DNA of 6,396 bases from Bacteroidota bacterium (GTDB lineage: Bacteria; Bacteroidota; Bacteroidia; Flavobacteriales; Weeksellaceae), in NCBI GenBank assembly GCA_023426625.1, contig JAFAAJ010000148.1, positions 1 to 6,396 of the forward strand, written 5' to 3'. Under the pieces are notes generated by a model. That model did not search any database. It had not been told where the DNA came from and saw nothing but the letters and a program-made list of their open reading frames with translations. Below, piece by piece: positions 6,254 to 6,396 of this stretch. How positions within the stretch are numbered: position 1 is the stretch's first letter; each line of letters begins with the position of its first letter. The translations under genes were made by a program, and so were the position numbers.

Positions 6254-6396
6254 CTATATTTTTGAAAGTAAATTTCTAAAATTGGTTTTCTCATCAATGA
6301 TTCTTCTCAGTTCGGAAACCGGAACTCTTTCCTGAGTCATGGTGTCTCTGTCTCTAAGAGTTACCGTGTTGTCATTCAAGGAATCATGATCGATCG
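6254..6396 (-). CDS. glyQS: Glycyl-tRNA synthetase, C-terminal tail (5' part outside window)
   Basis: The minus-strand frame is open from the right edge to TAG at 6256-6254 and encodes 46 complete codons, starting IDHDSLNDNTVTLRDRDTMT and ending NFRNLLSKI. The run 'N-T-V-T-L-R-D-R-D-T-M-x-Q-x-R-V-P-V-S-E-L' is the well-known C-terminal end of the anticodon-binding domain of dimeric (single-chain, eukaryote/archaea-like) class II glycyl-tRNA synthetase, which charges tRNA-Gly in the cytoplasm. The assignment rests on this motif only, since the catalytic core is beyond the window. The extension after SEL (about 18 residues, RRIIDEKTNFRNLLSKI) is slightly longer than in some homologues but looks natural. 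An intrinsic terminator follows at once. Confidence 0.88.
   Translation of the reverse strand, partial: IDHDSLNDNTVTLRDRDTMTQERVPVSELRRIIDEKTNFRNLLSKI

Noticed and set aside
1..6396. CRISPR array, insertion sequence, prophage, toxin-antitoxin or defence system
   Set aside because: No regularly spaced repeats, transposase or integrase motifs, or small paired genes were found; all sizeable open frames are accounted for by ordinary chromosomal genes.

Overview
The window looks like a chromosomal stretch from a Bacteroidota (Flavobacteriia) member, most like Chryseobacterium or a relative. The reasons are AT-rich DNA, secreted proteins whose signal peptides end in FSQ or FGQ just before the mature start, promoter elements of the TAnnTTTG type, no clear Shine-Dalgarno sequences, and the style of the VGIDTQNPKG-type surface protein. 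This assignment is inference from sequence style, not from a marker gene phylogeny.

Layout from left to right. (1) On the + strand lie two related secreted proteins in tandem, the first present only as its C-terminal 112 codons (2-340) and the second complete (353-1261). Both end in a C1q-like beta-sandwich domain and share two cysteines with identical spacing. (2) A 124-base convergent gap (1262-1385) holds a perfect 12-bp inverted repeat spanning 77 bp. (3) A minus-strand pair, probably one transcript, has a membrane-anchored class C beta-lactamase-like serine hydrolase (2003-3136) followed after 5 bases by a DUF1801 + YdeI/OmpD-associated two-domain protein (1386-1997). (4) A short divergent region (3137-3220) has a candidate TAnnTTTG element facing each way; it separates the hydrolase from a + strand exported M48-type zinc metalloprotease (3221-4522). 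(5) A strong 15-bp hairpin with A/T tracts (4523-4555) terminates both the protease and the convergent minus-strand gene for a secreted protein of about 507 residues with no recognised activity (4557-6080). (6) At the right edge, on the minus strand, is the C-terminal tail of a class II glycyl-tRNA synthetase (6254-6396), closed by its own intrinsic terminator (6221-6246).

Most of the encoded proteins act at or beyond the inner membrane: two secreted surface-type proteins, an anchored hydrolase, an exported protease and an exported unknown. Nothing links them into one pathway; they look like a run of independent housekeeping or envelope genes in short transcription units with hairpin boundaries. 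I found no mobile element genes, CRISPR array, toxin-antitoxin pair, defence genes, tRNA or rRNA. No convincing undescribed system is visible. The most interesting points are the paired C1q-like proteins and the inverted repeat next to them, plus start-codon corrections at the divergent promoter.
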